Shown piece after piece: positions 49,841-58,370 of a stretch of 64,000 nt of DNA; the first letter of the stretch is position 1; every line of letters starts with the position of its first letter. Below the pieces are notes generated by a model. That model saw only the letters and a list, made by a program, of their open reading frames with translations. It did no database searches and was not told the origin of the DNA. The stretch lies in the NCBI GenBank assembly GCA_964552945.1, contig CAZKIP010000003.1:1-64000 (forward strand), given 5' to 3'. Origin of the DNA: CAZEAB01 sp964552945 (GTDB lineage Archaea > Nanobdellota > Nanobdellia > Woesearchaeales > GW2011-AR9). A program made the position numbers and the translations under genes.

Positions 49841-51943
49841 ATGGAATCAAAAATAAGAATTGGAATTTTGGGTTGTGCCAATGTAGCAGAGAGAAAAGCA
49901 ATTCCAGCTTTTAAGAAAACAGAGAATGCTGAATTGGTGTGTATTGCTAGCAGAAATTTTGATAAAGCCCAAGAATGGGCACAAAGACATGGCATTCAAG
50001 CAGAATCTTCATACGATTCTTTGTTAGAAAGAAATGATGTAGATGCAGTTTACCTCCCTTTACCAAGTGGGTTACATGAAGAATGGGTTATTAAAGCTGC
50101 CAGAGCAGGCAAACATATTATTTGTGAAAAATCCTTATCCATAAATTTTGCTTCTGTTAAAAAAATTGTTGAAATTTGTAGGGAGAACAGGGTTGCCTTG
50201 ATTGAAAATTTCATGTGTGGTTTTCATCCTCAACATCAAAAAGTTTTATCTTTAATCAAGGAAGGGTTTATTGGTGAACCATTCACATTCAAAAGTTATT
50301 TCGGATTTCCTCCTTTAGATAGTAATAATTTTCGTTACAATAAAGAGATGGGCGGTGGAGCCCTTAATGATACGGGGGCATACACTGCTTTTATGTCTAG
50401 AAAACTTTTTGGAGAAGAACCCCTTGCAGTAACTTGCTCACTGATTGAAGATTCTGATAAAGGGGTTGATATTCAAGGAACCGCTCAGTTAGAATTTCCA
50501 AATAATAAGACTAGCTTAGTTGGGTTTAGTTTTAACAATGTTTATCAGAATTCTTACTCGTTGTGGGGGACTACAGGGCTTATTAAGGTTAACAGAGCGT
50601 ATTCGGTTCCAGAAAGTATGAATTGTCAAATTGAAGTATTACAAAATAAAAATTTTAAAGAATCAATTTCTGAGGTTTATGTTCCTGCTGCCAACCAATT
50701 CCAACTTATTTTTCAGAACTTTTGTAAAGTTCTCCTTAGTAACGATTTTGAAAGGATACAAAAGATGTATTCAGAAGTTTTAAATCAAGCTAAAGTTCTT
50801 GAAGCAATGAGAATCTCAGCAAAAGAAAATAGGAAAGTTTTAATTTCTGAAATTGGAAAGAGTTTAGATATTGGCTTGGAATCTTCTACGTTGAATGGTA
50901 AAACATTTCTTGTTACCGGAGGGGCTGGTTTTATAGGGAGTAATTTTGTAAGGTATCTAGTTGAGAAGTATCCACAATCTAAAGTAATTAATTTAGACAA
51001 GTTAACTTATGCTGGTAATAAAGATAATTTGGTTGATATAGAATGTAATCCAAATTACCATTTTGTACAAGTTGATATTGCAGATAATGAAAAAGTGTTT
51101 GAAGTGTTTGAAACTTTCAAACCAGATTTTATTGTAAACTTTGCGGCAGAATCTCACAACGATAGGTCGGTTCTTAATCCAAAAATATTTTTAGAAACAA
51201 ACGTTTTGGGAACCCAAAATCTTTTAGAGGCTTGTAGAAAATTTAAAGTTGAAAGATTCCACCACATTTCTACCGATGAAGTATTTGGTTCTTTAGAATT
51301 GGATGATGACTTTTCTTGGGATGAGGATTTTTCTTATCAACCGAGAACTCCTTATTCTGCTTCTAAAGCTGCTGCAGACCATGTAGTTAAGGCTTATTTC
51401 CATACTTATGATGTTCCTATAACTATTAGCAATTGTTGTAATAATTATGGCCCTTATCAATATCCGGAAAAATTGATTCCTCTTTTTGTAACAAATGCTC
51501 TTGAAAATAAACCATTACCTTTGTTTAAAAGTAGCAAAAATACGAGGGAATGGATTCATGTCTTGGATCATTGTGCAGCTATCGATTTAATTCTTCAAAA
51601 AGGAAAGTTAGGCGAAACTTACAATGTTGGTACAAGTGTGGAGAAAAGTGTGGAGGAAATCACCTCTTTAATTTTATCAGGTTTGAACAAACCCGATTCT
51701 CTAAAAAAATATGTTGAAGATAGGGCTTCTCATGATAAAAGATATCTTTTGGATAGTTCTAAAATTAAGAATGAATTAGGCTGGAAACCGGAATTTGATT
51801 TTGCAGAAGGCATGAAAAAAACAATTAAATGGTATTTAGATAATCCTTGGTGGTGGAAAAAGATAAAATCAGGGGAATTTCAAGAGTATTATAAATCGTA
51901 TTATGATAAATTAGAAATTAAAGATGGGCAGCAAAATATATGA
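49841..51943 (+). CDS. NDP-hexose 3-ketoreductase-dTDP-glucose 4,6-dehydratase fusion
   Basis: 700-aa fusion. Residues 1-340 are Gfo/Idh/MocA: RIGILGCANVAERKAIPAF, CEKSLS with Lys97 (EKS instead of EKP), IENFMCGFHPQ and MGGGALNDTGAYTA, resembling NDP-hexose 3-ketoreductases. From about 352 a complete RmlB follows: GGAGFIGSN (360-368), DKLTYAGNKDNL, FAAESHNDRSV, STDEVFGSL with the Asp479/Glu480 pair, and YSASK with Tyr505 and Lys509. RmlB makes dTDP-4-keto-6-deoxyglucose. The dehydratase gene lies just upstream and the ketoreductase acts after it, so this protein supplies the first and third steps of one pathway. Confidence 0.85.
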   Translation: MESKIRIGILGCANVAERKAIPAFKKTENAELVCIASRNFDKAQEWAQRHGIQAESSYDSLLERNDVDAVYLPLPSGLHEEWVIKAARAGKHIICEKSLSINFASVKKIVEICRENRVALIENFMCGFHPQHQKVLSLIKEGFIGEPFTFKSYFGFPPLDSNNFRYNKEMGGGALNDTGAYTAFMSRKLFGEEPLAVTCSLIEDSDKGVDIQGTAQLEFPNNKTSLVGFSFNNVYQNSYSLWGTTGLIKVNRAYSVPESMNCQIEVLQNKNFKESISEVYVPAANQFQLIFQNFCKVLLSNDFERIQKMYSEVLNQAKVLEAMRISAKENRKVLISEIGKSLDIGLESSTLNGKTFLVTGGAGFIGSNFVRYLVEKYPQSKVINLDKLTYAGNKDNLVDIECNPNYHFVQVDIADNEKVFEVFETFKPDFIVNFAAESHNDRSVLNPKIFLETNVLGTQNLLEACRKFKVERFHHISTDEVFGSLELDDDFSWDEDFSYQPRTPYSASKAAADHVVKAYFHTYDVPITISNCCNNYGPYQYPEKLIPLFVTNALENKPLPLFKSSKNTREWIHVLDHCAAIDLILQKGKLGETYNVGTSVEKSVEEITSLILSGLNKPDSLKKYVEDRASHDKRYLLDSSKIKNELGWKPEFDFAEGMKKTIKWYLDNPWWWKKIKSGEFQEYYKSYYDKLEIKDGQQNI

Positions 51944-52238
51944 CAAATTGGTTAGAGATAAAATTCCTGAAGTGATTAGAAGGGATGGAGGTGTGCCATA
52001 TACTCATTTTGCTACAGGATCAGAATTAGAAGCTTCTCTTTGGAACAAATTGGATGAAGAAGTTGCCGAATTTCAAGAATCAAGGGATGTAAGGGAACTT
52101 GCAGATGTTCTTGAAGTTGTTTATGCTCTCGCTGATTTTTATGGAGTTAAACCAGAAGAGTTAGAGAAGAGGAGGCAGGAAAAATTTTCTGAAAGAGGGG
52201 GCTTTTATCTTGGAATTATTCTTGAGAGAGTTGAATAA
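51924..52238 (+). CDS. MazG-superfamily pyrophosphohydrolase-like protein
   Basis: 104 aa. KIYDKLVRDKIPEVIRRDGG is the signature of the small 'KLVRDKIP' group of all-alpha NTP pyrophosphohydrolases. LWNKLDEEVAEFQES and ELADVLEVVYALAD supply the ExxE and ExxD metal motifs. It would hydrolyse (d)NTPs or similar to NMP and pyrophosphate. It starts 20 bases inside the previous fusion gene, so it is co-translated with the sugar operon although its role is probably housekeeping. Confidence 0.8.
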   Translation: MGSKIYDKLVRDKIPEVIRRDGGVPYTHFATGSELEASLWNKLDEEVAEFQESRDVRELADVLEVVYALADFYGVKPEELEKRRQEKFSERGGFYLGIILERVE

Positions 52239-52295
52239 AGGACTTACTCAATGAAATTCTTACTACAATCGAAATATAATATTCTGAACCATAAG

Positions 52296-52303
52296 CTTAA
52301 TAT
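52296..52303 (+). promoter_or_regulatory. TATA box for the tandem paralogue pair
   Basis: CTTAATAT is centred about 26.5 bases before the ATG at 52326. Confidence 0.4.
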
Positions 52304-52325
52304 AAGATATTCTTAAAAAAATATT

Positions 52326-53414
52326 ATGTCTCAAGTTAAGTTAATAGAGGGAGTATTGAACAAACTTAATGAAAATAAAGTTAATTATTGTGTGCTTCGA
52401 GATTATGACTTTTTACTTGATAATTCTAAGCAAGTTGTTAGTTTAGATATTCTTGTTTCTGGTAACCAAAAAGAGATTATTGATAAGTTACTTATAAATT
52501 TAGGATTTAGAACAAGAAGGGGAAAGTATTCTCTTCCATCAAAAGTACAAAGGGCTTATTTTAATCTAAGTGATGATTTAAAGAAAGTTAGTTTCACTTT
52601 TCATTTTGGTGGGATTCATTGGAATGATATTCTTTACTTAGAAGATTCTGTTTTAGATAATAAGAAAATGTTACATAAAGGTGGATCATATTTTTATGTG
52701 CCTTCTAATAATGATTCTTTTGTAGTGGCTCTTTTATATTCCATTTTTTCAAGAAGGGGATTTAAGAGATATCAAGAACTACTTTCTTCAATTGAAATTG
52801 ATGAAGGAAGGGTTTTAAAAAAGATAAGTAAAGTATTTTCTAGTAAGAGTTCAAAAGATCTCTATAAAAAAGTTAGAGAGGGTAGGTTTAAACAAATAAA
52901 TAATTCTGATTTAATTTCTGAGTTTATTTTTTCTTGTTCTAAGGAATTGGCCAACGTTCCAAAATTCATCACTTTGATGAGCTTTGCCTTACGCTATATG
53001 TTTTGGAAAAAACCTTTCACCTTACCTCCTTTGATTTGTGTCTCAAAAACAGAAAAAGATGTAGAAAATGAAGGAGTTTTGTTCAATGAAGAAATAAAGC
53101 AACATTTGAGGAACAATAGAATTGATTCAATTATAATTAATTATGACAAAAAAAAGTTTTTTCCTTCATTAACTCACTTTTTTAAACTATTTTCAAATTT
53201 AATTAATAAGAAGGTTGTTATAACCAATAAACCAAATAAGTGGTTAAGTTCAATTAAAGTTAAAAAGTTGAATGAAGAAAATGGTAAAGGAAAGGGTGTT
53301 AAAGAGAAAAGTAGAGATAATAATTATGAGGACAATAGCATTAGATGGCTTCTTAATGAGATACTTGGAAAATGGTATCATCTTCCAAAGATCCTTCTAA
53401 ATAAGTTAAGATAA
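52326..53414 (+). CDS. Nucleotidyltransferase-like protein, P-loop-less paralogue
   Basis: 362 aa. The N-terminal part (VNYCVLRDYDFLL, SLDILVSGNQKEI, HFGGIHWNDI, YFYVPSNNDSFVVALLYS) matches the downstream paralogue throughout and looks like a nucleotidyltransferase fold with a degraded DxD-type motif. KKPFTLPPLICVSKTEKD aligns with the position where the paralogue has GPDGSGKST, so the ATP-binding loop is missing and the kinase part is short and Lys-rich. It is not a broken reading frame; it appears to be a diverged duplicate, perhaps a regulatory partner of the active copy two bases downstream. Function unknown. Confidence 0.6.
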   Translation: MSQVKLIEGVLNKLNENKVNYCVLRDYDFLLDNSKQVVSLDILVSGNQKEIIDKLLINLGFRTRRGKYSLPSKVQRAYFNLSDDLKKVSFTFHFGGIHWNDILYLEDSVLDNKKMLHKGGSYFYVPSNNDSFVVALLYSIFSRRGFKRYQELLSSIEIDEGRVLKKISKVFSSKSSKDLYKKVREGRFKQINNSDLISEFIFSCSKELANVPKFITLMSFALRYMFWKKPFTLPPLICVSKTEKDVENEGVLFNEEIKQHLRNNRIDSIIINYDKKKFFPSLTHFFKLFSNLINKKVVITNKPNKWLSSIKVKKLNEENGKGKGVKEKSRDNNYEDNSIRWLLNEILGKWYHLPKILLNKLR

Positions 53415-53415
53415 T

Positions 53416-54753
53416 ATGGCAATTACAAAACCACAACTTGAATTAATTAAAAGAGTACTTGATACTTTTAATCACAATGGGATTAAGTATTGCATTCTGA
53501 GAAATTATAACTTCTTACTTGGTTCTTCAGATCCTGTGGAAAGTTTGGATACAACAATCTTAAAAGAAGATTTGCCGCGGGTGAGGGAACTTTTTTCTCG
53601 ACTTGGTTTCATAGAAAGGAAACAGCAATTTTCTCTCTCTCACAAAGCTTTTTTCAAACTGGCAGATGATTTGAATAAGGTTAGTTTTGATGTTCAAGTA
53701 GGGGGAGTACATTGGAATGATATGCCTTACATTGATGAATCTATTTTAGATAATAGAATTAACAAATCATTTTTTTATGTGCCTTCAGACAATGATACTT
53801 TTGTAATGCTGTTGGTGCATTCCATCCTTGGAAAAAGGATGTTTAGAAAGAAGTACAAGGAAATTTTGCTTAATTTGTATTCTGATTCAAAAATCGATGA
53901 AAAATATCTGTTTATTAAGTTGTCAAAGATTTTTAACAAGAGAATTGCCAAAAGTTTGCTTATTTCTGTAAAGGAAAATAAATTTGGTGAAATTCCTATT
54001 AAAAAATTGGTGGCTTATTTTATTGGAAAGAAACCTTCTCGAACGCTTAATTTTGTGGGACTTTTTTATCGGTGGGTTATTTGGAAAAAACCTTTCAAAC
54101 TAGCTCCTTTGATTAGTATTGTTGGTCCCGATGGTTCAGGGAAATCTACTTTAGTGGAGAGTTTGAATGAATTTCTCATTGAAAATAGAAGAAAAACTTC
54201 TGTAATTTATTCTGGAAGAGGAAGAGGTCATATTTTGCCTATCTCTAAATTGGGGGTTAAATACAAATCTAAGGAAAAGAAAAAGGATAAGATAAAAGAA
54301 ATCAATGTAAAAAAGGAGAATAACGTGGAGGGAATTAAAAAAAGTTCTAATAACTTCAAGAGAAGATTGTTGTATACTTGTGCCGCTCCAGTTTTTACTT
54401 TGGATTTACTTTTAAGATATCTATTTTACATACTTCCTCTAAGAATGAAAAAAAGAATTGTTTTGACAGACAGGTATTGTTCGGACATAATTTTAATGAA
54501 AAATGTCCCCTATGGTTTCAAAAAGGTTTTGTTAAGTTTATTCCCAAAGCCTACCGCAAGCATCTTTCTATACAACTCTCCTGAAGTTTTACATCAAAGA
54601 AGGCCAGAAGAACCTGTCAGTGAATTGGCAAGACAGATGGACATTTTTGATAAGCAAAATTTTTCTTTAAGTATAAAAACTTCAAATAAGGAAGCAGACA
54701 GAAAGAGAATTAAAAAATATGTTCTTAACAAATTAACTTATAATTGGTTTTGA
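53416..54753 (+). CDS. Nucleotidyltransferase-like domain fused to P-loop kinase
   Basis: 445 aa. Residues 1-220 form the domain shared with the upstream paralogue (IKYCILRNYNFLL, SLDTTILKEDL, VGGVHWNDMPY). From about 231 a thymidylate-kinase-like P-loop domain follows: LISIVGPDGSGKSTLVESL with Walker A at 237-245, RIVLTDRYCSDIIL (DR(Y/H) motif) and a lid-like Arg-rich HQRRPEEP. A charged insertion (about 280-312) is low complexity. Small-molecule kinases of this type occur in polysaccharide loci, but the substrate is unknown. Its end overlaps the convergent GT4 gene by 16 bases. Confidence 0.7.
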   Translation: MAITKPQLELIKRVLDTFNHNGIKYCILRNYNFLLGSSDPVESLDTTILKEDLPRVRELFSRLGFIERKQQFSLSHKAFFKLADDLNKVSFDVQVGGVHWNDMPYIDESILDNRINKSFFYVPSDNDTFVMLLVHSILGKRMFRKKYKEILLNLYSDSKIDEKYLFIKLSKIFNKRIAKSLLISVKENKFGEIPIKKLVAYFIGKKPSRTLNFVGLFYRWVIWKKPFKLAPLISIVGPDGSGKSTLVESLNEFLIENRRKTSVIYSGRGRGHILPISKLGVKYKSKEKKKDKIKEINVKKENNVEGIKKSSNNFKRRLLYTCAAPVFTLDLLLRYLFYILPLRMKKRIVLTDRYCSDIILMKNVPYGFKKVLLSLFPKPTASIFLYNSPEVLHQRRPEEPVSELARQMDIFDKQNFSLSIKTSNKEADRKRIKKYVLNKLTYNWF

Positions 54754-55847
54754 GTATTGTTTTGAGTAATTTTATTTTTATGATTTTTTGATATTTTATC
54801 TTCAAATTCTTGATACAATTTCAAGTAATCATTGAACATGATATTTTGATTAAATCTTTCCAGAGCTCTTTCTCTAGCCTTTTTACCTTTAGCTTCTCTC
54901 AACTCTTTATTTTTTATTAGATAATTTACTGCTTTAGCAATTTTATTAGGAGAGTAAGGTTTGACAATCAAAGCGGTGTCTCCAACAATTTCTCTAATAA
55001 ATCGATAATTGGTAGTAATGATTGGTTTTCCACAACTCATAGCTTCTAACAGGACAAGTGGATTGGCAACGGTACCTATTTTCATTCTATAAGGTAAAAC
55101 GATTATGTCCATTTCGTTATATCTTTCAGCGATGTTTTCTGCAAAATCATGGACAATGATTTTATTATTCCTAGAAAAGATAAAATCGTCAATTTTTTCA
55201 GATCTCCTACTTGGGAACACGTGAATTTCAATTGACTTATCGAATTTTTTGGATGCATTTACAAAATCGTTCATTCCTTTGAAAACTCCTGGATGTCCAA
55301 AATATGCTACTTTTACTTTCTTATTATCATCATCACTTTGTTTACTACTTTGATTATTACTGTGTTTATTATTCCCTTTGTTTTTAGGAGAAAATTTATC
55401 ATTATCTACCCCAAATCTAATTATTTGAGCATTGTCTGACAATTTATTTTTGAGATAATTTGAAGGAACGATTACTCTATCCAGCTTTTTAAGAAAATGT
55501 TCCCGCCAACTTAAAGGAAGAACTGAGGTATAGCTTAAAAGAAAACCAGTCCCTGGTTTGGTGAAATAATATCTTTGAGCTAAGAAATTTAGTGGGTGAC
55601 GAAATAATTCTGTTTTTGAGTTTGAGTAAAAAGAGAAGATACAGGGAACGTTGTATTTCTTTTTAAGTTTGTAGGACCTGTATGAATCAAGAATACCACT
55701 ACTATGGAAATGAAGAAGGTCTGCTTCTTCTGGGTTCTTAGTAAATTGATATCCTTTTTCTTTTAAAAAATTGGTTACTTGTCCAGCTAGAAAAGTTCTA
55801 CCTTCATACTTTCTCTTGTCCTGATCAATGTTACAATATATTTTCAT
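54738..55847 (-). CDS. Family 4 glycosyltransferase
   Basis: GT-B enzyme of 369 aa. The donor domain has VKVAYFGHPGVFKGMNDFV and VANPLVLLEAMSCGKPIITTN with the E-x7-E-like pattern partly visible (LLEAMSCGKP). LLHFHSSG marks the acceptor domain. A low-complexity Asn/Ser/Lys stretch between residues about 155 and 175 separates the domains, and the C-terminus is also Asn/Lys rich. No signal or membrane span. The start at 55847 is the only ATG near the conserved first strand (IYCNIDQDKRKYEGRTF). Confidence 0.83.
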   Translation of the reverse strand: MKIYCNIDQDKRKYEGRTFLAGQVTNFLKEKGYQFTKNPEEADLLHFHSSGILDSYRSYKLKKKYNVPCIFSFYSNSKTELFRHPLNFLAQRYYFTKPGTGFLLSYTSVLPLSWREHFLKKLDRVIVPSNYLKNKLSDNAQIIRFGVDNDKFSPKNKGNNKHSNNQSSKQSDDDNKKVKVAYFGHPGVFKGMNDFVNASKKFDKSIEIHVFPSRRSEKIDDFIFSRNNKIIVHDFAENIAERYNEMDIIVLPYRMKIGTVANPLVLLEAMSCGKPIITTNYRFIREIVGDTALIVKPYSPNKIAKAVNYLIKNKELREAKGKKARERALERFNQNIMFNDYLKLYQEFEDKISKNHKNKITQNNTQNQL

Positions 55848-55927
55848 TTTATGCGTTTTGGATTTTAATGATTATCATCATTTATTATTGTATTATTTAT
55901 GATTATTTTGACTTGTTTAAAGAGCTA

Positions 55928-57061
55928 TTATATATTCTTTCTGTATAACTCCAACAGCTCTTTACTTATTTTCTTTACATCAAACTCTTTCGATTTTTCA
56001 AATGCGTTTTCAGTAAGCGAGGTTACAAGAGGTTTATTATTTATTAAGTGAGATATTTCTTTTGCCAAATTGAGATGGTCGTTAGAATTAACCATAATAA
56101 CCTCTTCCTTATCTTTTACAATTTCTTGCAATTCAGGAAGATTTGCTGTAATAACGGGGGTTTTACAAGCCATTGCTTCTAACATGCAAGAAGGATTGCC
56201 TTCGGTTGCAATAAGGTTGTTGTAGGGAAGAACTACCACGTCTGCCAGATTAACATAATCCTCTATTGGAATGTCAAAAACAAATTTTGTGAATTTTTCG
56301 ACTCCAAGAGATTTTATCAACTTCATTTCACTTTCAATATTTTTATACCTTGGAGAAAATATGAACAGAAAGTCTTTTTCAACCTCTTTAAAATGGGTAA
56401 GGGATTTGATTAAGTTGTCAACTCCTTTATGTTCATGTAGGGAACCATAATAGAAGATTATTTTTTTGTTCTTATATCCATACTTGATTTTGAGTTCTTC
56501 TTTGTTTTTTGGATAGAATTTTGTGAGGTTTATGGGAGAGTAGATGGTTTTTATCTTATTTTCTTTTACTCCTGTCAACTTTTTTGCAAAAATTTGGGTG
56601 GGAACAGTTACATGGTTTACTAAGTTGAGCAAAAAGAAGAAATATTTACTATTCTTTCTTGAGTATGATTTTAATGAATGTAGGGTTTTGGCTTTTGGAG
56701 AAAATATCTTCGAAATGAAATTACTTAGCACAAATAGGGGAGTTGCGCTGAAACTATGAATTATATCAAATTTTATTCCTGCTCTTTTTTGTATTTTTTT
56801 TAAAGTTAAGGGATGTGAAAGGATCTTTCCTAGATAAGGAATTTTATACTTCCGATATACTGGAACCCCTGAAATCTCTTGGTATTTTGGAAGACCTTTT
56901 GCTTTCTCAGTAATAATAATAATTTTATGTCCCATGTCTTGAAGTTCTTTAGCTAGAGAAATGATGGTTATCGTTGTTGCCTCCTTTTGGTGTCGAAGAG
57001 GAGTAATTGAATAGAACGCAATGTTCAATTTTTTGTTTATGATTTGATTCTTAATACCCAT
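55928..57061 (-). CDS. Family 4 glycosyltransferase
   Basis: GT-B enzyme of 377 aa. NIAFYSITPLRHQKEATTIT and DIIHSFSATPLFVL lie in the acceptor domain. KIIFYYGSLHEHKGVDNLI opens the donor domain, and EGNPSCMLEAMACKTPVITAN contains the conserved Glu before the E-x7-E site. No membrane span. It has its own leaderless promoter and is followed by the second GT4 gene after an 80-base gap, so the two may add successive sugars. Confidence 0.85.
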   Translation of the reverse strand: MGIKNQIINKKLNIAFYSITPLRHQKEATTITIISLAKELQDMGHKIIIITEKAKGLPKYQEISGVPVYRKYKIPYLGKILSHPLTLKKIQKRAGIKFDIIHSFSATPLFVLSNFISKIFSPKAKTLHSLKSYSRKNSKYFFFLLNLVNHVTVPTQIFAKKLTGVKENKIKTIYSPINLTKFYPKNKEELKIKYGYKNKKIIFYYGSLHEHKGVDNLIKSLTHFKEVEKDFLFIFSPRYKNIESEMKLIKSLGVEKFTKFVFDIPIEDYVNLADVVVLPYNNLIATEGNPSCMLEAMACKTPVITANLPELQEIVKDKEEVIMVNSNDHLNLAKEISHLINNKPLVTSLTENAFEKSKEFDVKKISKELLELYRKNI

Positions 57062-57082
57062 AATATTTTTCTTAAATATGCT

Positions 57083-57090
57083 TTTAAATA
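57083..57090 (-). promoter_or_regulatory. TATA box for the GT4 gene
   Basis: Minus-strand TATTTAAA is centred about 25.5 bases before the ATG at 57061. Confidence 0.5.
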
Positions 57091-57129
57091 GCTTATGGAA
57101 CGCCTATTTAGTCTTATATTTTCATAAGG

Positions 57130-57137
57130 CTTAAATA
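57130..57137 (+). promoter_or_regulatory. TATA box for the nonulosonic-acid operon
   Basis: CTTAAATA predicts a start near 57160, just before two consecutive ATG codons at 57165 and 57168. Confidence 0.45.
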
Positions 57138-57164
57138 TCCTTTTTTCTGAGAATTTGTAGGTAA

Positions 57165-58304
57165 ATGATGAGATTTATACATAATGGAATACCTTCTGTA
57201 TCTGAAGATGACATAAGTTCTGTTTCAGAAGTACTTAGGTCTGGATGGCTCACTACTGGTCCAAATGTTGAGAAATTTGAAAAAGCTTTTGCAACTTATG
57301 TAAATAGTAGTTACGCTGTAGCTGTAAGTTCAGGCACAGCAGCATTAGAATTGGCTCTTGCTTCCTTGGAGATAGAGGAGGGAGAGGTGATTACCACGCC
57401 TTTTTCATTTGTGGCAACGGCAAATTCGATATTATATAACAATTTAAAACCTGTTTTTGTTGATATCAAACCTGACACTCTAAATATCAATCCTGAAAAG
57501 ATTAAAGAAGCAATAACTCCTGCAACGAAAGCAATAATTATTGTTGATTATGCTGGGCAACCTTGTGAAATGGATCAAATAAAGGAGATCGCCCGCCAAA
57601 ATAATCTTTATCTCATTGATGATGCAGCTCATGCAATTGGAGCAGAATATAAGGGAGTTAGGATAGGAAGTTTAGCAGACCTTACAACTTTTAGTTTTCA
57701 TCCTTTGAAGAACATCACTTCTGGAGAAGGAGGGATGATTACCACCAATAATTTAGAATTGTACAAAAAAATACTTGTTTTACGTAACCATGGTTTGGAT
57801 AAGGATGACAAAACTCATGGAGGTCAGTGGGCTTACAACTTGAAATCATTAGGAAGGAACTTTCGTCTTACAGATTTCCAATGTGCGCTAGGGGTTTCTC
57901 AGTTAGAAAGGATTGATGAAATAAATTCCCGAAGAAAAAAGATTGCTCGAATGTATAGGGAAGCTTTTTTTTCAATTCCTGAAATAACTGTTCCTAAGGT
58001 TAACGATTCTTTGACACATTCTTGGCATTTGTTTACCATCTTACTAAATGGGATTAATAGGGACGATTTTTTTGACAAATTGAAGGAGAAAGGAGTTGGA
58101 GGAAATGTCCATTATATTCCAATTTACAAATTTGATTATTATAAAAAATTAGGATTTGGACCAGAGAATTTTCCTGTTACGGAGGAGGTATTTGAAAGGA
58201 TAATTACCTTGCCTTTACATTTAAAGATGTCTGATGAAGAAGTTTTGAAAGTAATTGAATTTGTGGAAGTATCAATCAAAGAACTTAAAAAGGAGTGGTG
58301 TTGA
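57165..58304 (+). CDS. DegT/DnrJ/EryC1/StrS aminotransferase
   Basis: 379-aa PLP enzyme. IPSVSEDDISSVSEVLRSG followed by WLTTGPNVEKFE is the family start, AVSSGTAALELAL binds phosphate, LIDDAAHAIGAEYKG holds the PLP Asp, and FSFHPLKNITSGEGG carries Schiff-base Lys182. The FHPLKNITSGEGGMITTN form is shared with PseC and ArnB types that aminate C4 of UDP-sugars. It heads a block with Gfo/Idh/MocA, SpsF-GNAT-HemL and NeuB genes, so a UDP-4-amino-sugar precursor of a nonulosonic acid is the likely product. Start at the first or second of two adjacent ATGs. Confidence 0.82.
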   Translation: MMRFIHNGIPSVSEDDISSVSEVLRSGWLTTGPNVEKFEKAFATYVNSSYAVAVSSGTAALELALASLEIEEGEVITTPFSFVATANSILYNNLKPVFVDIKPDTLNINPEKIKEAITPATKAIIIVDYAGQPCEMDQIKEIARQNNLYLIDDAAHAIGAEYKGVRIGSLADLTTFSFHPLKNITSGEGGMITTNNLELYKKILVLRNHGLDKDDKTHGGQWAYNLKSLGRNFRLTDFQCALGVSQLERIDEINSRRKKIARMYREAFFSIPEITVPKVNDSLTHSWHLFTILLNGINRDDFFDKLKEKGVGGNVHYIPIYKFDYYKKLGFGPENFPVTEEVFERIITLPLHLKMSDEEVLKVIEFVEVSIKELKKEWC

Positions 58305-58370
58305 GAGTTGGTTATTAAAATCTTTATTTTTAAGAAAAACAATGAGAAATAAAATAGAAGGAGACTAAAA

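Noticed and set aside
52326..53414. Pseudogene of the downstream kinase
   Set aside because: The reading frame is open for 362 codons with a promoter, and the shared domain is well kept. Only the P-loop part is diverged.
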